Assembly: GCF_004362195.1 (NCBI RefSeq)
Contig: NZ_SNWG01000002.1
Span: 263,185 to 327,184, forward strand
Reading direction: 5' to 3'
Length of the DNA stretch: 64,000 bases
DNA from: Microbacterium sp. BK668
Lineage (GTDB): Bacteria; Actinomycetota; Actinomycetes; Actinomycetales; Microbacteriaceae
The first letter of the stretch is position 1, and each line of letters opens with the position of its first letter. The notes beneath the pieces were generated by a model. That model did not search any database, was not told where the DNA came from, and saw nothing but the letters and a program-made list of their open reading frames with translations. Positions 48,432-62,035 of this stretch are shown in pieces. A program made the translations under genes and the position numbers.

Positions 48432-48767
48432 CCGGAGGGGTGCGCGCGTCGCGGGCAGCCGATTTGGCAACGTTCGGCGCCACCGGTATCGTCGCGGCAT
48501 GCCTTCGGCCGCCCCGGGTCCCCGGACGCTCACTGCGAGCGTCGTTTCCGCGCGCCGACGTCAGGGCGGACGCCGACTCAGGGGGCTCGGCGCAAGCCGA
48601 CGACGAGCGTAGCGAGTCCTCGCGAGGATCTCCCCGCGATCCAAGGGAGGAGCGATGCGTCGCGCGGTCCCTTCGGGAACCCTGCCGGGCGTCGCCGCCT
48701 TCCCCGATCCCGTCATACGGGAGTCGGCTGAACTTCGTCCCCGCGCCCACGCCTTAAGGTGGAATCC
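48432..48767. other. 336-bp intergenic region before argC
   Basis: A possible promoter lies at 48465-48492 (TTGGCA, 16 bp, TATCGT). It is followed by a 37-codon Arg-rich frame that does not look coding. A GAGCGTAGCGAG-type repeat motif with a GTCCTCGCGAGGAT palindrome (48616-48630) follows. The actual argC -10 is TAAGGT at 48755-48760. No ARG-box palindrome was recognised. Composition is more even than in the flanking genes, suggesting decayed sequence. Confidence 0.5.
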
Positions 48768-49889
48768 ATGACATATTCGGTCGCCGTCTCCGGCGCATCC
48801 GGCTATGCGGGCGGCGAGATCCTCCGGATCCTCGCCGCGCATCCCGACGTCGAGATCCGCACGGTGACGGCCCACTCGAACGCGGGGCAGCCTCTCGTCC
48901 AGCACCAGCCCCATCTCCGCTCGCTCGCCCACCTGACGCTCGACGAGACCACGCCGGAGGTGCTGGCGGGGCACGACATCGTCTTCCTCGCGCTGCCTCA
49001 CGGGCAGTCGGGCCAGTACACGGATGCCCTGACCGACGCCGCCCTGGTCATCGACGCAGGCGCCGACCACCGGCTAACAGCGTCGGCGGACTGGGACAGG
49101 TTCTATGGCGGCGCCTTCCACGAGCCCTGGGCCTACGGGGTTCCCGAACTCCCGGTGGCAGGCGGGAAGCAGCGCGAGAAGCTCGTCGGCGCGACCCGCA
49201 TCGCTGCACCCGGCTGCAACGCGTCCACCGTGAGCCTGAGCCTCGCCCCCGGCGTCGCCGCGGGGGTCATCGATGCGTCCGACATCGTGTCGGTCCTCGC
49301 CGTCGGCCCCTCGGGCGCGGGCAAGAGCCTCAAGACCAACCTGCTCGCGAGCGAGATCCTCGGCACCGCCAACCCCTACGCCGTCGGCGGCTCCCACCGC
49401 CACATCCCCGAGATCCGCCAGGCGCTCGCCGCCGCCCGGTCGGACGATTCGGCGAAGGTCGGAGGATCCGCCGCGCATGCTCCGACATCCGCGCCTTCCT
49501 CCGACAAGGGGACGGATGCCTCGGCGATCCGCATCTCCTTCACGCCCGTCCTCGTGCCCATGGCGCGCGGCATCCTGGCGACGTCCACGGCTCCGATCGC
49601 ACCCGGCGCGACCGACGACGACATCCGCGGCGCGTGGGAGACGGCGTACGGCGACGAGAGGTTCGTCCAGCTGCTGCCGGCGGGACAGTTCCCCCGGACG
49701 GCCGACGTGATCGGCGCCAACACCGCGCTCCTGGGCCTCGCGATCGACCGCGACGCGAACCGCGTGACGGTCGTCGCCGCCGTCGACAACCTCGGGAAGG
49801 GCACGGCGGGCGCCGCCGTCCAGTCCATGAACCTCGCCCTCGGCCTTCCCGAGGACCGGGGTCTCACCGTGAACGGAGTCGCACCGTGA
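48768..49889 (+). CDS. argC: N-acetyl-gamma-glutamyl-phosphate reductase
   Basis: 373 aa. ArgC makes N-acetylglutamate semialdehyde. The Rossmann start [18 protein letters not shown] and the catalytic C150 in APGCNAS are present, as is [10 protein letters not shown] and [10 protein letters not shown]. Between this and SFTPVLVPM lies a ~30-residue Ser/Ala-rich insert ([20 protein letters not shown]) not usual for the family. -10 TAAGGT (48755-48760) is 7 nt before the ATG (leaderless). First gene of argCJBDF. Confidence 0.95.
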   Translation: MTYSVAVSGASGYAGGEILRILAAHPDVEIRTVTAHSNAGQPLVQHQPHLRSLAHLTLDETTPEVLAGHDIVFLALPHGQSGQYTDALTDAALVIDAGADHRLTASADWDRFYGGAFHEPWAYGVPELPVAGGKQREKLVGATRIAAPGCNASTVSLSLAPGVAAGVIDASDIVSVLAVGPSGAGKSLKTNLLASEILGTANPYAVGGSHRHIPEIRQALAAARSDDSAKVGGSAAHAPTSAPSSDKGTDASAIRISFTPVLVPMARGILATSTAPIAPGATDDDIRGAWETAYGDERFVQLLPAGQFPRTADVIGANTALLGLAIDRDANRVTVVAAVDNLGKGTAGAAVQSMNLALGLPEDRGLTVNGVAP

Positions 49890-49914
49890 GCCCCGGGAAT
49901 CCAGGAGCAGCAGC

Positions 49915-51072
49915 ATGACCGTCACCGCGCCGCAGGGATTCGAAGCCGCCGGGGTCGTGGTGGGACTGAAGTCCACCGGGAGGCCCGACGTGGCGGTGGT
50001 CGTCAACCGCGGACCGCTCAAGGTCGGCGCGGCGGTCTTCACGAGCAACCGCGCGAAGGCGAACCCGATCCTGTGGTCGGAGCAGGTCGTCCGCGACGGC
50101 GTCGTCGAGGCGATCGTCCTCAATTCCGGCGGCGCGAACTGCTTCACGGGATCGTTCGGGTTCCAGACAACGCATCAGACCGCCGAGAAGGCCGCCGAGC
50201 TCCTCGGCGTGAGCGCCGGCGACATCCTGATCTGCTCGACGGGGCTCATCGGCACGGGCGACGAGGCCTTCCGCGCGAAGGTGATCGACGGCACCGAGCA
50301 GGCGATCGCGAGCCTCCGCGCCGACGGCGGCGACGCGGCATCCGAAGCCATCATGACGACCGACTCGCGTCCCAAGCGCACCGTCCACGCGGGCGACGGC
50401 TGGACGATCGGCGGAATGGCCAAGGGCGCGGGGATGCTGGCACCCGGCCTCGCCACGATGCTGGTCGTGCTCACGACCGACGCCGTGCTGTCCGCTGAGG
50501 AGGCCGACGCGCACCTGCGCGCCGCGACCCGCGTGAGCTTCGACCGCCTCGATTCCGACGGCTGCATGTCCACCAACGACCAGGTCTCACTCCTCGTGAG
50601 CGGTGCATCGGGCATCACTCCGGACCCGGACGCGTTCCGGGCCGCGCTGGCCGACGCGTGCGGCGACCTCGCGCGGCAGCTCCAGAGCGACGCCGAGGGC
50701 GCGAGCCACGACATCACGATCGAGGTCGTCCATGCCGCATCCGAGGAGGATGCCGTCGAGGTGGGTCGCTCGGTGGCGCGAAACAACCTCTTCAAAGCGG
50801 CGATCTTCGGCAACGACCCGAACTGGGGCCGCGTTCTCGCAGCGATCGGCACGACGGCGGCGGACTTCGATCCGTACGACGTCGACGTCTGGATGAACGG
50901 CGTCCGCGTGTGCTCGGAGGGCGGGCCGGACCAGCCGCGCGAGGCCGTCGACCTCACGCCGCGGGCGACGAGCCTCGTGATCGACCTCAAGGTCGGCGAC
51001 GCCGCCGCGACGATCCTCACGAACGACCTGACGCACGACTACGTCCACGAGAACAGCGCCTACGCGACATGA
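49915..51072 (+). CDS. argJ: Bifunctional ornithine acetyltransferase/N-acetylglutamate synthase
   Basis: 385 aa. ArgJ recycles the acetyl group in the cyclic arginine pathway. It self-cleaves before the nucleophile T181 in [29 protein letters not shown] and [15 protein letters not shown] segments are typical. Whether it also has the synthase activity cannot be read directly. GGAGC precedes the ATG, 25 bp after argC. Overlaps argB (ATGA). Confidence 0.95.
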   Translation: MTVTAPQGFEAAGVVVGLKSTGRPDVAVVVNRGPLKVGAAVFTSNRAKANPILWSEQVVRDGVVEAIVLNSGGANCFTGSFGFQTTHQTAEKAAELLGVSAGDILICSTGLIGTGDEAFRAKVIDGTEQAIASLRADGGDAASEAIMTTDSRPKRTVHAGDGWTIGGMAKGAGMLAPGLATMLVVLTTDAVLSAEEADAHLRAATRVSFDRLDSDGCMSTNDQVSLLVSGASGITPDPDAFRAALADACGDLARQLQSDAEGASHDITIEVVHAASEEDAVEVGRSVARNNLFKAAIFGNDPNWGRVLAAIGTTAADFDPYDVDVWMNGVRVCSEGGPDQPREAVDLTPRATSLVIDLKVGDAAATILTNDLTHDYVHENSAYAT

Positions 51073-51967
51073 CCGACCACCTCCAGGAGACCGACCCCGA
51101 GGAAGCCAGCGCGCGAGCGGCCACCCTCATCGAGTCGCTGCCGTGGCTGCGCCGCTTCAGCGACCAGATCGTCGTCATAAAGTACGGCGGCAACGCCATG
51201 GTGTCGGAGGAGCTGCAGGACGCCTTCGCCGCCGACATCGCGTACCTCCGCTACGTCGGGATCAAACCGGTCGTGGTGCACGGCGGTGGCCCGCAGATCT
51301 CGTCGATGCTCGACCGCCTCGCAATCCCGAGCGAGTTCAAGGGCGGCTACCGCGTGACGTCGACCGAGGCGATCTCGGTCGTGCGCATGGTGCTCACAGG
51401 CCAGATCAACCCGCAGCTGGTCGCCAAGATCAACGCGCACGGGCCCATCGCGGCGGGACTCTCGGGGGAGGATGCCGGCCTGTTCGGCGGGCGCCGCCGA
51501 GGCGTGACGGTCGACGGCGTCGAGCACGATCTGGGCCGCGTCGGGAACGTCGTCGAGGTCGACCCGCAGCCTGTGCTCGACCAGCTGGCGGCGGGGCGCA
51601 TCCCCGTCGTCTCGAGCATCGCCCCGGACCTCGACAATCCCGGGCACTCGCTGAACGTCAACGCGGATGCCGCGGCCGCCGCTCTCGCGACCGCGCTCGG
51701 CGCCGCGAAGCTGGTCGTGCTGACCGACGTCCCGGGGCTGTACGCCGACTGGCCGAATCGCGACTCGCTCGTGGCGCACCTGACCTCCAGCGAGCTGCGC
51801 GAGATGCTGCCCGGCCTCGAGTCCGGCATGATCCCCAAGATGCAGGCGTGCCTGGACGCGGTCGAGGGCGGCGTCGACACGGCGGCGATCATCGACGGAC
51901 GCGTACCGCACTCGGTGCTCGTCGAGATCTTCACGAACAAGGGAATCGGAACGGAGGTGGTGGTCGG

Positions 51968-51971
<4 letters not shown>
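51069..51971 (+). CDS. argB: Acetylglutamate kinase
   Basis: 300 aa amino-acid kinase fold. [10 protein letters not shown], the glycine loop [13 protein letters not shown], the [10 protein letters not shown] region and [18 protein letters not shown] are hallmark segments. The N-terminal helix ([18 protein letters not shown]) is of the type found in arginine-inhibitable hexameric kinases, so feedback inhibition by arginine is likely. Coupled to argJ and argD by ATGA overlaps. Confidence 0.97.
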
Positions 51972-55223
<3,252 letters not shown>

Positions 55224-55270
55224 CCTCTCCCCGCACCCTCCGATGCCGCTCGAATGTCGATGCCACCTTG

Positions 55271-55331
55271 ATTCACCTGGCGCATCCCGTCGCTTGCGCC
55301 GCTCCGAAGCGACGACTTCCGCCAACTGAAC
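55271..55331 (+). repeat. ~60-bp inverted-end repeat, copy A
   Basis: The copy begins TTCACCTGGCG and ends CGCCAACTGAA, so its ends are inverted repeats. GTCGCTT and AAGCGAC pair within. It is the most diverged of four copies around the DUF559 gene and lies 48 bp after the DUF418 stop. Confidence 0.75.
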
Positions 55332-55376
55332 TTCTCGGTCGTCGGCCCCCCTCCGCGTGCGTCGAGGTCGGTCCGG

Positions 55377-55437
55377 ATTCACTTGGCGCAGTCCGTCGGA
55401 TGCCGGGCCCCGAAGCGGCGGTTCGCGCCGGGTGAAG
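55377..55437 (+). repeat. ~60-bp inverted-end repeat, copy B
   Basis: It begins TTCACTTGGCGCA and shares GTCGGATGCCG with copies C and D. It ends CGCCGGGTGAAG. It has the same orientation as the other copies and lies 18 bp beyond the stop codon of the minus-strand endonuclease gene. Confidence 0.8.
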
Positions 55438-55454
55438 CCGAAGGTCGGGGGCGC

Positions 55455-56528
55455 TCAGGGACGCCAGCCCGCCCTCCAGAGGGCGTCGCGGATTCGCCGT
55501 ACGGCCGGACCGCAATTCGGTCGCACGTGGTCCGCGGTGAGGCGGACGACCTCCCAGCCCGCCGCGACGCAGGCGGCGTGCTTCTCGATGTCGCGATTCC
55601 ACTGCCGCCGATCGCGACGGTGATGATCCCCCTCGTACTCGACGAGTACCCGGTACTCGACGAAGGCGAGTTCGGTGAAGCCGATCGGGTGTCCCCGGGC
55701 ATCGAAGACGTCGTAGTCCAGGTGGGGCTCCGGGAGTCCCGCCCGGACGCATGCGAGCCGAAGCCGGGTCTCGGGCGGCGACGCCGCACCGACCCGCAGG
55801 TGAGGAAGCGCCGCGCGAAGCTTCGCCGCGCCTTGCCGGCGACCGAGAGCGAGAGCGCACGCGAGGTCCTCGATCGTCGCGAGGCCGGAACCCGTCGCGC
55901 CGCGGATCATCCCGCGGATGCGCGGCTCGTGGACGATGGCATCCCCCACGACGATCAGCTCGTCGACGGTGAGCTCGGGAGCCAGATAGATCCACGTCGT
56001 CGCCGGATCGGTGACACGGAGCCCACTGCGCTCCACGATTCCGATCAGCCGCGGATCGAGCTGCCGCGCCCGGACCCCCGCGGACCGCACGGCGCGGTGT
56101 GGGCGGAGGACCGCGACATCCGGTTTTCGTGGTCGCGCCGCCGGCGGGCTGCTCGTGTCCCCCGCGCGTCGCAACACGCGAAGGGGCAGGGGGAGTCCCC
56201 ACAGAGCGGCAGCGGTGACCCCGAACGAGAACGAGCCCGGCGGCGCCACGGTGGCGAATGCCCGCGCACGGACCTCGAGCGCCGACGTCAGCCGCACCGC
56301 TTCGACCGCGGCCGGGTGCTCGTCTCCTGGATCCAGGGATGCCTCAGCCCGGCGTGTGCGGACGCCGTGGAACGGGGCCTCCAGATCTCGTGCGCGGAGG
56401 CGTCGCTCGGAGACGCCCGCATTCAGCGCGGCGCGCGTGGAGAAGGCGTCGCCCAGGTCATCGGGAAGGGGCCGTGGTCGCGGAGTGATGATCCACCCTG
56501 TGCCGCGGGCAGTCCTCCTGCGTGTCAT
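55455..56528 (-). CDS. AbiEi-like/DUF559 endonuclease-domain protein
   Basis: 357 aa. The N-terminus has a winged-helix like the AbiEi antitoxin domain (FSTRAALNAGVSERRLRARD, residues ~29-48). The middle resembles the usual AbiEi-type core (TAAALWGLPLP, VTDPATTWIYLA). The C-terminus carries a PD-(D/E)xK-like DUF559/Vsr fold, ~270-345: VEYEGDHHRRDRRQWNRDI, AAGWEVVRLT. Such proteins are frequent, orphan and variable in Microbacteriaceae. No toxin partner is adjacent. The gene is bracketed by two repeat copies on each side and interrupts the arg region, suggesting a mobile or selfish insertion (inference). Confidence 0.75.
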   Translation of the reverse strand: MTRRRTARGTGWIITPRPRPLPDDLGDAFSTRAALNAGVSERRLRARDLEAPFHGVRTRRAEASLDPGDEHPAAVEAVRLTSALEVRARAFATVAPPGSFSFGVTAAALWGLPLPLRVLRRAGDTSSPPAARPRKPDVAVLRPHRAVRSAGVRARQLDPRLIGIVERSGLRVTDPATTWIYLAPELTVDELIVVGDAIVHEPRIRGMIRGATGSGLATIEDLACALALGRRQGAAKLRAALPHLRVGAASPPETRLRLACVRAGLPEPHLDYDVFDARGHPIGFTELAFVEYRVLVEYEGDHHRRDRRQWNRDIEKHAACVAAGWEVVRLTADHVRPNCGPAVRRIRDALWRAGWRP

Positions 56529-56598
56529 CCGCCCGAAGAGTGGACAGCGGTCGCCCGACCAGGCGGTGGGGAGGACACCACACCGCGCGGTGGCATCC

Positions 56599-56660
56599 GT
56601 TCACGTGGCGTATTCGGTCGGATGCCGCGTTCCCGGGCGACGGTTCCCGCCAAGTAAGCG
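56599..56660 (+). repeat. ~60-bp inverted-end repeat, copy C
   Basis: It begins TTCACGTGGCG and ends CGCCAAGTAAGCG. The core GTCGGATGCCGCG and GGGCGACGGTTCCCGCC is identical to copy D apart from single bases. It lies 70 bp upstream of the DUF559 gene start. Confidence 0.85.
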
Positions 56661-56682
56661 CGGCGGCCCAGCGGGCTCGCGC

Positions 56683-56744
56683 ATCCAGGTGGCGCATTCG
56701 GTCGGATGCCGCGTCCCCGGGCGACGGTTCCCGCCAAGTGAGCG
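56683..56744 (+). repeat. ~60-bp inverted-end repeat, copy D
   Basis: It begins ATCCAGGTGGCG and ends CGCCAAGTGAGCG. About 56 of 62 bases match copy C, 22 bp away. It lies between copy C and the argH promoter (-10 TAGGCT at 56790-56795). Confidence 0.85.
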
Positions 56745-56792
56745 CCAGGTGAAGGGGCACCGCCGCAAGAGGCCCGCCGGGCGCGCCGATAG

Positions 56793-58232
<1,440 letters not shown>

Positions 58233-58233
58233 C

Positions 58234-58286
58234 GCTTATAACAAGCGTTCTATAAGCTGAACACTTATCTATCCTGGTGATAAGTG
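58234..58286. promoter_or_regulatory. Two palindromic operators at the satD promoter
   Basis: GCTTATA (58234-58240) is mirrored by TATAAGC (58251-58257). CACTTATC (58262-58269) is mirrored by GATAAGTG (58279-58286). Both have perfect arms and 9-10-bp spacers. A further half-site CGCTTATG is at 58290-58297. The -10-like TACGCT (58288-58293) is 6 nt before the ATG, so the second palindrome covers the -35 to spacer region. The C-terminal HTH of SatD is an obvious candidate to bind here. Confidence 0.75.
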
Positions 58287-58299
58287 ATACGCTTATGCG

Positions 58300-58941
58300 A
58301 TGGTCATCGCAACGATCGCCGACATCGTCGGGTCCCGTCGACTCGCCGACCGCGCCGACGCTCAGCGGATCCTCGATTCCGCGATCGCCGACGTCGAACG
58401 TCGACTCCCGCTCGCGGTCGAACCGCTCCGCCCGACGGTCGGCGACGAACTGCAGGGCGTCTACGCCCGACTGGAGGACGCGCTGGCTTCGCTCCTCCTC
58501 GTGCAGCTCACTCTCCCCGACGGCGTCGAGTGCCGCTTCGGGCTGGGCATCGGCCCCGTCGACGCCTTCGAATCGGCGAGCGGGCGGCTGCAGGACGGCC
58601 CCGGCTGGTGGGCCGCCCGCTCGGCGATCGAAACCGTACACGCCAAGCAGCAGCGCGCCGCGCCGAGCGCGCGCACGTGGGTCGTCGCATCCCCCGACGA
58701 AGATGCTGATGTGCACACGGCCGCGGCACTCGCCAACTCGTACCTCCTCGCCCGCGATCAGCTCGTCGGGGGGATGAACGATCGCGCCCGGCGGCTGACG
58801 CTCGGCCGCTGTCTCGGACGAACGCAGCGCGACCTCGCACAGGAGGAGGGCGTCACCCAGCCCGCTGTCTCGCAGGCTCTCGCGACAGCGGGGGCCGCCG
58901 CCGTCATCGAAGGCTTCCGGATGCTGAGGGGAGCGGCATGA
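58300..58941 (+). CDS. SatD-family protein with C-terminal helix-turn-helix
   Basis: 213 aa. The N-terminus VIATIADIVGSRRLADR and LRPTVGDELQGVYARLEDAL are typical of the SatD family, named after a streptococcal acid-tolerance locus. The region recalls nucleotide-cyclase folds. Residues ~172-198 form an HTH (RTQRDLAQEEGVTQPAVSQAL). This suggests an autoregulator with a sensing domain, acting on the palindromes just upstream (inference). It overlaps the next membrane-protein gene by ATGA. Confidence 0.75.
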   Translation: MVIATIADIVGSRRLADRADAQRILDSAIADVERRLPLAVEPLRPTVGDELQGVYARLEDALASLLLVQLTLPDGVECRFGLGIGPVDAFESASGRLQDGPGWWAARSAIETVHAKQQRAAPSARTWVVASPDEDADVHTAAALANSYLLARDQLVGGMNDRARRLTLGRCLGRTQRDLAQEEGVTQPAVSQALATAGAAAVIEGFRMLRGAA

Positions 58942-59762
58942 TCGCGGCCGGACTCGTGCTGCTCGCGGTGGGCGCCGCCGATCTCGTCCGCGAGTTCCTC
59001 CCCGCCGCACGCCGCTGGATCGGCCTCCTCGCCGGCGCGGTCGTGCTCGTCATCGTCGGCGCGCTCGCGGATGCGCTCGTCGCCGCCCTCGGGGCGGTCG
59101 CCGTCGCCGCGCTCTGGGTCTGGCTCTCTCCCGTGGGCGGGCGTGCCCGCGCCGGGTTCTGGCCCGCTGTCGCCCTCGGAGCGCTGTGCGGCGTCCTCCT
59201 CGCGACGGTCCCGCCGCGCGGCGGAGGTCTCATCGGCGGTGCGTGGGCGCTCGCGACCCCGGTCGGCGTCGTGACGTTCGACCACACGGTCCTCGTCGTC
59301 GGCATAGTGGTGTTCCTCATGGAGTCCGCCAACGTCGTCGTCCGCGCCGCTCTGCAGCAGGAGAACGTCGAGCTCGCCCGCGTCTCGGCGGACCCGCCCG
59401 TGGCCGGGTCCGAGGCATCCCCTGCCCTTCCCGATGAAGCGGCGACGGATGCCTCGGCCCCCGCCGAGGCATCCATCACCCCGGCAGCGCCCGGTGCGGG
59501 AAGTGCCGTCGAACCGGCCCTCAAGGGCGGCAGACTCATCGGCCCGCTCGAGCGGATCCTCGTCTTCGCCCTCACGCTCGCCGCGATGTATCCGCTCCTG
59601 GCCGCCGTCCTCGCGGCGAAGGGCATCGTGCGCTTCCCGGAGATCTCGCGCGACAGCGCCGCGGGCAACCGCGCCGAGTACTTCCTCATCGGCAGCCTCG
59701 TGAGCTGGGTCATCGCCCTCGCGGGCGCGTTCCTCGTGTGGTGGGCGTTCGCGACGCCGTAG
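58938..59762 (+). CDS. Multi-pass membrane protein, SatD partner
   Basis: 274 aa. About four to five helices lie in residues 1-140 and two in ~200-272. Between them is a ~60-residue Ala/Pro/Glu-rich cytoplasmic loop (residues ~143-195). VPPRGGGLIGGAWA and NRAEYFLIGSLVSW are the least hydrophobic conserved-looking parts. Translational coupling to satD (ATGA) implies a shared role. SatD genes are commonly followed by such a membrane protein. Function unknown. Confidence 0.8.
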   Translation: MIAAGLVLLAVGAADLVREFLPAARRWIGLLAGAVVLVIVGALADALVAALGAVAVAALWVWLSPVGGRARAGFWPAVALGALCGVLLATVPPRGGGLIGGAWALATPVGVVTFDHTVLVVGIVVFLMESANVVVRAALQQENVELARVSADPPVAGSEASPALPDEAATDASAPAEASITPAAPGAGSAVEPALKGGRLIGPLERILVFALTLAAMYPLLAAVLAAKGIVRFPEISRDSAAGNRAEYFLIGSLVSWVIALAGAFLVWWAFATP

Positions 59763-59820
59763 GCGGGCGTGCGCCGACGACGAGCCGGGGCATCCACACC
59801 CCGCTGATAGCCTGAAGCGC

Positions 59821-61134
59821 GTGTCATCCGCCACCGCCCCGCCCGCTGTCCGTGCGCTCGCGCCCGCGAACGACCCGACGTTCGACAACGTCTGGGACGA
59901 GATCGTCTGGCGCGGTCTCGTGCACGTCTCGACCGACCAGGACGCCCTGCGCGACCTCCTCTCGGGCGGCCCCATCACGTACTACTGCGGATTCGACCCG
60001 ACCGCGCCGAGCCTGCACCTCGGCAACCTCGTGCAGCTCCTCCTCATGCGCCGTCTGCAGCTCGCGGGTCACAAGCCGCTCGGCCTCGTCGGCGGCTCCA
60101 CCGGCCTCATCGGCGATCCGCGCCCCAGTGCGGAGCGCACCCTCAACACGAAGGAGACGGTCGCCGAGTGGGTCGGCTACCTGCGCTCCCAGGTCGAGCG
60201 GTTCCTGAGCTTCGAGGGCGAGAACGCCGCGCGCATCGTCAACAACCTCGACTGGACCGCCCCGCTGTCGGCGATCGACTTCCTCCGCGAGATCGGCAAG
60301 CACTACCGCGTCGGCACGATGCTCAAGAAGGACGCGGTGAGCGCGCGCCTCAACTCGGAGGCGGGCATCAGCTACACCGAGTTCAGCTACCAGATCCTCC
60401 AGGGCCTGGACTACCTGGAGCTCTTCCGCACGTACGGCTGCGTCCTGCAGACCGGTGGGTCCGACCAGTGGGGCAACCTCACGAGCGGCGTGGACCTCAT
60501 CCACTACGTGGAGCACCGGTCGGTGCACGCGATCGGGACGCCGCTCATCACCAACAGCGACGGCACCAAGTTCGGCAAGAGCGAGGGCAACGCGATCTGG
60601 CTGGATGCCGCGATGTGCAGCCCGTACCGGATGTACCAGTTCTGGCTCAACACCGACGACGCCGACGTGATCGCGCGCCTCAAGATCTTCACCTTCCTGG
60701 CGCGCGCCGAGATCGAGGAGTACGAGCGGCTCGTCGAGGCGGAGCCCTTCCGCCGGGCGGCGCAGAAGCGCCTGGCACTCGAGGTCACGACCTTCGTGCA
60801 CGGGACGGATGCCGCTGCCGCGGTGATCGCCGCGTCCGAGGCGCTCTTCGGGCAGGGCGATCTCACCGCGCTGGACGCGGGGACCCTGCGCCATGCCCTC
60901 GACGAGCTCCCGAACGCGACCGTAGCCGAGGGCACGCCCGTCGTGCAGGCGCTCGTCGAGACCGGCCTGGTCGCGAGCCTGAGCGAGGCCCGACGCGCGA
61001 TCGCGCAGGGCGGCGTCTCGCTCGACGGCGCGCGCGTCGAGGACGAGACCGCCGTCGTGACCGGTTCGCTGCCGGGCGGTGTCTCGGTCCTCCGCCGCGG
61101 CAAGAAGACCCTCGCCGGCGTCTTCGTGGACTGA
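59821..61134 (+). CDS. tyrS: Tyrosine--tRNA ligase
   Basis: 437 aa. Class I core with the HIGH-like HLGN near residue 66 (PSLHLGNLVQLLLM), the GGSDQWGN tyrosine site and KMSKS-like KFGKS near residue 251. The C-terminal S4 RNA-binding domain (~370-437, GLVASLSEARRAIAQGGVSLDG, split) is intact. GTG start 7 nt after -10 TAGCCT (59808-59813), leaderless, with no T-box. tyrS close upstream of an rrn operon is frequent in actinobacteria. Confidence 0.98.
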   Translation: MSSATAPPAVRALAPANDPTFDNVWDEIVWRGLVHVSTDQDALRDLLSGGPITYYCGFDPTAPSLHLGNLVQLLLMRRLQLAGHKPLGLVGGSTGLIGDPRPSAERTLNTKETVAEWVGYLRSQVERFLSFEGENAARIVNNLDWTAPLSAIDFLREIGKHYRVGTMLKKDAVSARLNSEAGISYTEFSYQILQGLDYLELFRTYGCVLQTGGSDQWGNLTSGVDLIHYVEHRSVHAIGTPLITNSDGTKFGKSEGNAIWLDAAMCSPYRMYQFWLNTDDADVIARLKIFTFLARAEIEEYERLVEAEPFRRAAQKRLALEVTTFVHGTDAAAAVIAASEALFGQGDLTALDAGTLRHALDELPNATVAEGTPVVQALVETGLVASLSEARRAIAQGGVSLDGARVEDETAVVTGSLPGGVSVLRRGKKTLAGVFVD

Positions 61135-61168
61135 GCGGCGCCGGCAAGCCCGCTCGCCGAGGTCCTCG

Positions 61169-62002
61169 ATGCCGTTCACCCCCAGTCACGCGGTCGTCGC
61201 GCTTCCGTTCGTGCGCACGCCCCTCGTTCCGGCGGCGATCGCGATCGGGGCCATGACGCCCGACCTGCCGCTCTTCGTGCGGTTCGGACCGCTCGGCTAC
61301 GGCCGCACCCATGACCTCGCGTGGCTTCCGGCGACGATGCTCGTGGGGCTGGCGCTCCTCCTGGTGTGGCGGTGCGTGCTGCGTCCGGCGGCGCGGGAGC
61401 TCTCTCCGCGCTGGCTTGCGGCGCGGCTTCCGGACGACTGGGACCGCGCGGCGGCGGGCGCTCTCCGCGACACGTTGGCCATCGGGGCGAACCGCCAGCC
61501 GAGCCGGTCGCAGCGCTGGGCTGCGCCGTGGTCGACGGTGGCGTTGCTTCTGGCCTCGCTCGCGATCGGTGTCGCCAGCCACATCGTGTGGGACCTCTTC
61601 ACGCATGAAGGGCGGTGGGGGGTTGCGGCGATTCCGGCACTCGATGCGCAGTGGGGGCCGCTCCTCGGGTACAAGTGGCTGCAGTACGGCTCCAGCCTCG
61701 CGGGTCTGCTGATCCTGGGGACGTGGTCTCTCCGGTGGCTGAGACGACGGCACGCCGCCGCCGTGTCGCGCCTGCTCCCGCCGTGGGTCCGCCGGGTCTG
61801 GTGGATGTCGCTGCCCGTCGTGCTGGCGATCGCGTGGTTCGCGGGCCTCACCGTTTCAGGCCCGTTCGACGCGGCCTTCACGCCGCAGCACCTGGCGTAT
61901 CGCGTGCTGCCCCCCGCCTGTGCGGTGTGGGGAACGGGAACCGGCGTGCTCGCCCTCGCCGTGCAGAGTCTGCGCGCCGGGCGCCGGCCGGCCGAGGCGT
62001 AG
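61169..62002 (+). CDS. DUF4184 family membrane protein
   Basis: 277 aa. The start MPFTPSHAVVALPFVR and GAMTPDLPLF are typical of DUF4184. SHIVWDLFTHEGRWG in the middle carries the conserved His/Asp set of membrane-bound hydrolase-like proteins (YdjM/DUF4184). About six helices. Function unknown. It begins 34 bp after tyrS without a clear ribosome-binding site and ends 33 bp before the convergent CoA-transferase gene. Confidence 0.88.
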   Translation: MPFTPSHAVVALPFVRTPLVPAAIAIGAMTPDLPLFVRFGPLGYGRTHDLAWLPATMLVGLALLLVWRCVLRPAARELSPRWLAARLPDDWDRAAAGALRDTLAIGANRQPSRSQRWAAPWSTVALLLASLAIGVASHIVWDLFTHEGRWGVAAIPALDAQWGPLLGYKWLQYGSSLAGLLILGTWSLRWLRRRHAAAVSRLLPPWVRRVWWMSLPVVLAIAWFAGLTVSGPFDAAFTPQHLAYRVLPPACAVWGTGTGVLALAVQSLRAGRRPAEA

Positions 62003-62035
62003 CCCGCGGCAGGGGACCCGACTCCGCTCGCGCGA

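Noticed and set aside
48500-48612. Short Arg-rich frame with upstream TTGGCA/TATCGT promoter-like bases before argC
   Set aside because: No homology sense, no conserved residues and low coding bias. Treated as intergenic.
61135-61168. tRNA or regulatory RNA between tyrS and DUF4184
   Set aside because: Only 34 bp, no cloverleaf. No tRNA gene was recognised anywhere in the window.
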